Shown: piece by piece, positions 5,829-7,366 of the stretch | How the letters are laid out: the number at the start of each line of letters is the position of its first letter | How positions within the stretch are numbered: the stretch's first letter is position 1 | NCBI GenBank assembly: GCA_949542085.1 | Contig: CATGXW010000037.1 | Span: 1 to 7,366, forward strand | Length of the DNA: 7,366 nt | Origin: an uncultured Alphaproteobacteria bacterium | GTDB taxonomy: Bacteria; Pseudomonadota; Alphaproteobacteria; RF32; CAG-239 | Reading direction: 5' to 3' | The notes under the pieces: generated by a model | What the model saw: only the letters and a program-made list of their open reading frames with translations | What the model was told of the DNA's origin: nothing | Databases searched by the model: none | Position numbers and translations under genes: made by a program

Positions 5829-7178
5829 ATGGATATGTCTCATGGTTTTGAGGCGGCAAAATTGATTTGGGGAATGGACCCAAAATTGTTGGCTGTTCTC
5901 ATCGTTTCTGTCGCTTATCTGATTATTTTTACAGAGCGTGTCAATCGTGCGATTGTCGCTTTGTTAGGGGCTGCATTAATGATGCTCTCCGGTTTGTTGT
6001 CTCAGAAACAAGCTTTGGCCGGTATTGATTTTAATACTTTGGCTTTGTTAATCGGTATGATGATTGTTGTTTCGATTTCGGAAAAGTCCGGTGTTTTCCA
6101 ATATGTGGCCATCTGGGGTGTTAAAAAAGTGAAAGCCAGCCCTCGTGGTCTGATGTTGGTTTTGGCAGTTGTTACCGCCGTATTTTCCGGATTTTTGGAT
6201 AATGTCACGACAGTTCTTTTGATTGTTCCGATTACGTTTCAGATTACCAAAAAGCTGGATATCAATCCGTATCCGTATTTATTGATTGAAATTTTTTCAT
6301 CCAATATCGGCGGTACGGCGACATTGATTGGTGATCCTCCCAATATTTTAATCGGGTCGGCTTTAGAGCTCAGTTTTATGGATTTTGTCCGTGTGCTGGC
6401 GCCCGTTGTGGCTGCAACAATGGTTGTTTTGGTTGTTGTTTTTGATTTCTTGTGGAAGAAAAAACTCGTTACCAATGAAGAAAAACAAGTTTTGGTGATG
6501 AACATGGATGAAAAGGAAAGCATTACCGATAAGGTTTTGATGTATAAGTCCTTGTTTGTTTTGGCTTTGGTTGTTACCGGTTTTGTTTTTGCCAAAGAAT
6601 TATTCCTTGATAACGGAACAATTGCTTTGACTGGTGCCGCATTGCTGCTTCTTTTATATACGTTTAATTTGCACGGGCATGAACGTGAAGATAAAGTCAG
6701 CGAAATTTTCGCAATGGTTGATTGGACAACGATTTTCTTCTTCGTCGGTTTATTTGTCATCGTGTATGGTTTGGAGGTGACAGGCATATTGTCGTGGCTG
6801 GGACAGAAATTTATCGCTTTGACTGAGGGCAGTATCGAAAAAATGGTTTATTACATTTTGTGGAGTTCGGCAGTCTTGTCCAGCGCGATTGATAATATTC
6901 CGTTTGTGGCTACGATGATTCCGATGATTAAGTCGATGGAGGAAGCTGTCGGCGGTCGTGAAGCCATGATGCCGGTTTGGTGGGCCTTGTCATTGGGTGC
7001 CTGCTTTGGCGGAAACGGAACTTTGGTCGGAGCTTCAGCCAATGTTGTTGTTGCAGGTATGGCTGCAAAGAACGGCTATCACATTCACTTTATGAAGTTT
7101 TTGTTGTGGTCGATTCCGGTTATGCTGTGTAGCATCGTGATGGCTAATATCTTTTTGTATCTTGAATTTTTGAGATAA
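5829..7178 (+). CDS. ArsB/NhaD-family (ion transporter superfamily) membrane permease, substrate unassigned
   Basis: Inner-membrane secondary transporter of 449 residues with roughly ten to twelve hydrophobic segments; the first clear one is at about 20-34, and a charged cytoplasmic-type loop lies near 206-230. It has the two inverted structural repeats of the superfamily. The first holds SGFLDNVTTVLLIVP (120-134) and GGTATLIGDPPNILIG (161-176); the second holds SSAIDNIPFVATMIP with Asp355/Asn356 and GGNGTLVGASANVVVAG (394-410). The FLDNVTT and GGTAT-IGDPPN motifs are shared by ArsB, NhaD-type Na+/H+ antiporters and the P-protein (OCA2) branch; this protein looks most like the P-protein-like branch. 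Motifs alone do not separate sodium/proton antiport, arsenite efflux or carboxylate transport. There is no arsR or arsC neighbour, which argues against an arsenic role. It is a single-gene unit, divergent from rmlA and followed by a strong terminator. Confidence 0.9.
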   Translation: MDMSHGFEAAKLIWGMDPKLLAVLIVSVAYLIIFTERVNRAIVALLGAALMMLSGLLSQKQALAGIDFNTLALLIGMMIVVSISEKSGVFQYVAIWGVKKVKASPRGLMLVLAVVTAVFSGFLDNVTTVLLIVPITFQITKKLDINPYPYLLIEIFSSNIGGTATLIGDPPNILIGSALELSFMDFVRVLAPVVAATMVVLVVVFDFLWKKKLVTNEEKQVLVMNMDEKESITDKVLMYKSLFVLALVVTGFVFAKELFLDNGTIALTGAALLLLLYTFNLHGHEREDKVSEIFAMVDWTTIFFFVGLFVIVYGLEVTGILSWLGQKFIALTEGSIEKMVYYILWSSAVLSSAIDNIPFVATMIPMIKSMEEAVGGREAMMPVWWALSLGACFGGNGTLVGASANVVVAGMAAKNGYHIHFMKFLLWSIPVMLCSIVMANIFLYLEFLR

Positions 7179-7192
7179 AATCGGGTATTACG

Positions 7193-7229
7193 AAAATAAA
7201 GCCTGCTTTTAGCGGGCTTTATTTTTTTT
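7193..7229 (+). terminator. Intrinsic terminator of the permease gene, possibly bidirectional
   Basis: AAAATAAAGCCTGC (7193-7206) pairs with GCGGGCTTTATTTT (7212-7225) around the loop TTTTA: 14 pairs with one T-G wobble. An eight-T run (7222-7229) follows on the plus strand. The A-rich left arm would give T-rich sequence on the other strand, but no minus-strand gene is seen to the right. Confidence 0.92.
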
Positions 7230-7302
7230 GTGTTTGCCTAAATGAGAGAGGGGAGAATGATGTTTTGAGCCAAAAAATTTGTCACCTGTGTTTGATGCGT
7301 GG

Positions 7303-7331
7303 TTGACTAACACTGATTTATGTGCTATAGT
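7303..7331 (+). promoter_or_regulatory. Strong promoter for a gene beyond the right edge
   Basis: TTGACT (7303-7308) and TATAGT (7326-7331) are five-of-six consensus hexamers separated by exactly 17 bases. Transcription would start near 7338. There is no start codon with a ribosome binding site before the window ends, so the transcript has a leader of at least 29 bases. Confidence 0.8.
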
Positions 7332-7348
7332 GAGGAGAGTTCCGGAAC

Positions 7349-7366
7349 GATAGCATATAGAGGTGC
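7349..7366 (+). promoter_or_regulatory. Possible 5' end of a lysine riboswitch (L-box), cut by the window edge
   Basis: Just after the predicted transcription start, GATAGCATAT (7349-7358) is followed by AGAGGTGC (7359-7366). AGAGGTGCG directly after the P1 strand is the conserved opening of the lysine riboswitch aptamer, as in the leader of Bacillus subtilis lysC, and here it lies where a leader aptamer should start. Only 8 conserved bases are visible, so this is a hint. If right, the downstream gene would be a lysine-biosynthesis gene or a lysine transporter. Confidence 0.4.

Noticed and set aside
6239..6787. Open frame of 182 codons on the minus strand inside the permease gene
   Set aside because: Its Lys/Thr/Ser-rich translation is what the complement of hydrophobic TTG/GTT/ATT codons yields; the plus-strand permease has intact motifs.
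5829..7178. Arsenic resistance pump (arsB)
   Set aside because: Only superfamily-level motifs are present, with no arsR, arsC or arsA nearby; the sequence looks closer to the P-protein-like branch.
7246..7266. Start-like ATG codons after a GAGAGGGGAG purine run
   Set aside because: The frame ATG ATG TTT closes at TGA after three codons, and the site precedes the promoter at 7303.
7339..7348. GTTCCGGAAC palindrome at the predicted transcription start of the right-edge promoter
   Set aside because: A perfect 10-base palindrome is expected several times by chance in a window this size; its position at the start is suggestive of an operator but not enough to call one.

Overview
The window carries ordinary chromosomal genes of a Gram-negative-looking bacterium of moderate, slightly AT-leaning base composition: Shine-Dalgarno-led genes, a dTDP-L-rhamnose operon and intrinsic terminators. 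An alphaproteobacterium is my guess from the style of the proteins, but nothing here fixes the genus. There are no phage genes, insertion sequences, tRNAs, rRNAs or CRISPR arrays.

Layout, left to right. (1) Bases 1-84, minus strand: the first 28 codons of a Sua5/TsaC-type threonylcarbamoyl-AMP synthase, divergent from the next gene. (2) 210-1664, plus: leucyl aminopeptidase PepA with all catalytic residues present, closed by a strong terminator. (3) 1698-2219, minus: a 173-residue soluble, histidine-containing protein of unknown family, convergent with pepA. Its promoter lies inside a striking inverted repeat (2233-2332). (4) 2388-5632, minus: a complete four-gene dTDP-L-rhamnose operon in the transcribed order rmlA-rmlC-rmlD-rmlB. 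Every junction overlaps (14, 10 and 22 bases), with a good sigma-70-type promoter in front and an intrinsic terminator behind. (5) 5829-7178, plus: a membrane permease of the ArsB/NhaD (ion transporter) superfamily, closed by a long hairpin terminator. (6) 7303-7366, plus: a near-consensus promoter followed by a leader whose last 18 bases look like the start of a lysine riboswitch (L-box); the window ends there.

How the genes work together: the rml genes form one pathway. RmlA activates glucose-1-phosphate to dTDP-glucose, RmlB dehydrates it, RmlC epimerises the product and RmlD reduces it to dTDP-L-rhamnose, the donor for rhamnose in surface polysaccharide. No glycosyltransferase, polymerase or flippase lies in the window, so the polymer is not identified. 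The other genes are separate transcription units with no evident link to rhamnose.

I see no clearly new multi-gene system. The points most worth a second look are the possible L-box at the right edge, the long inverted repeat at the promoter of the unknown gene, and that gene itself. Several genes have in-frame upstream start candidates; I chose starts by ribosome-binding-site spacing and family N-termini.
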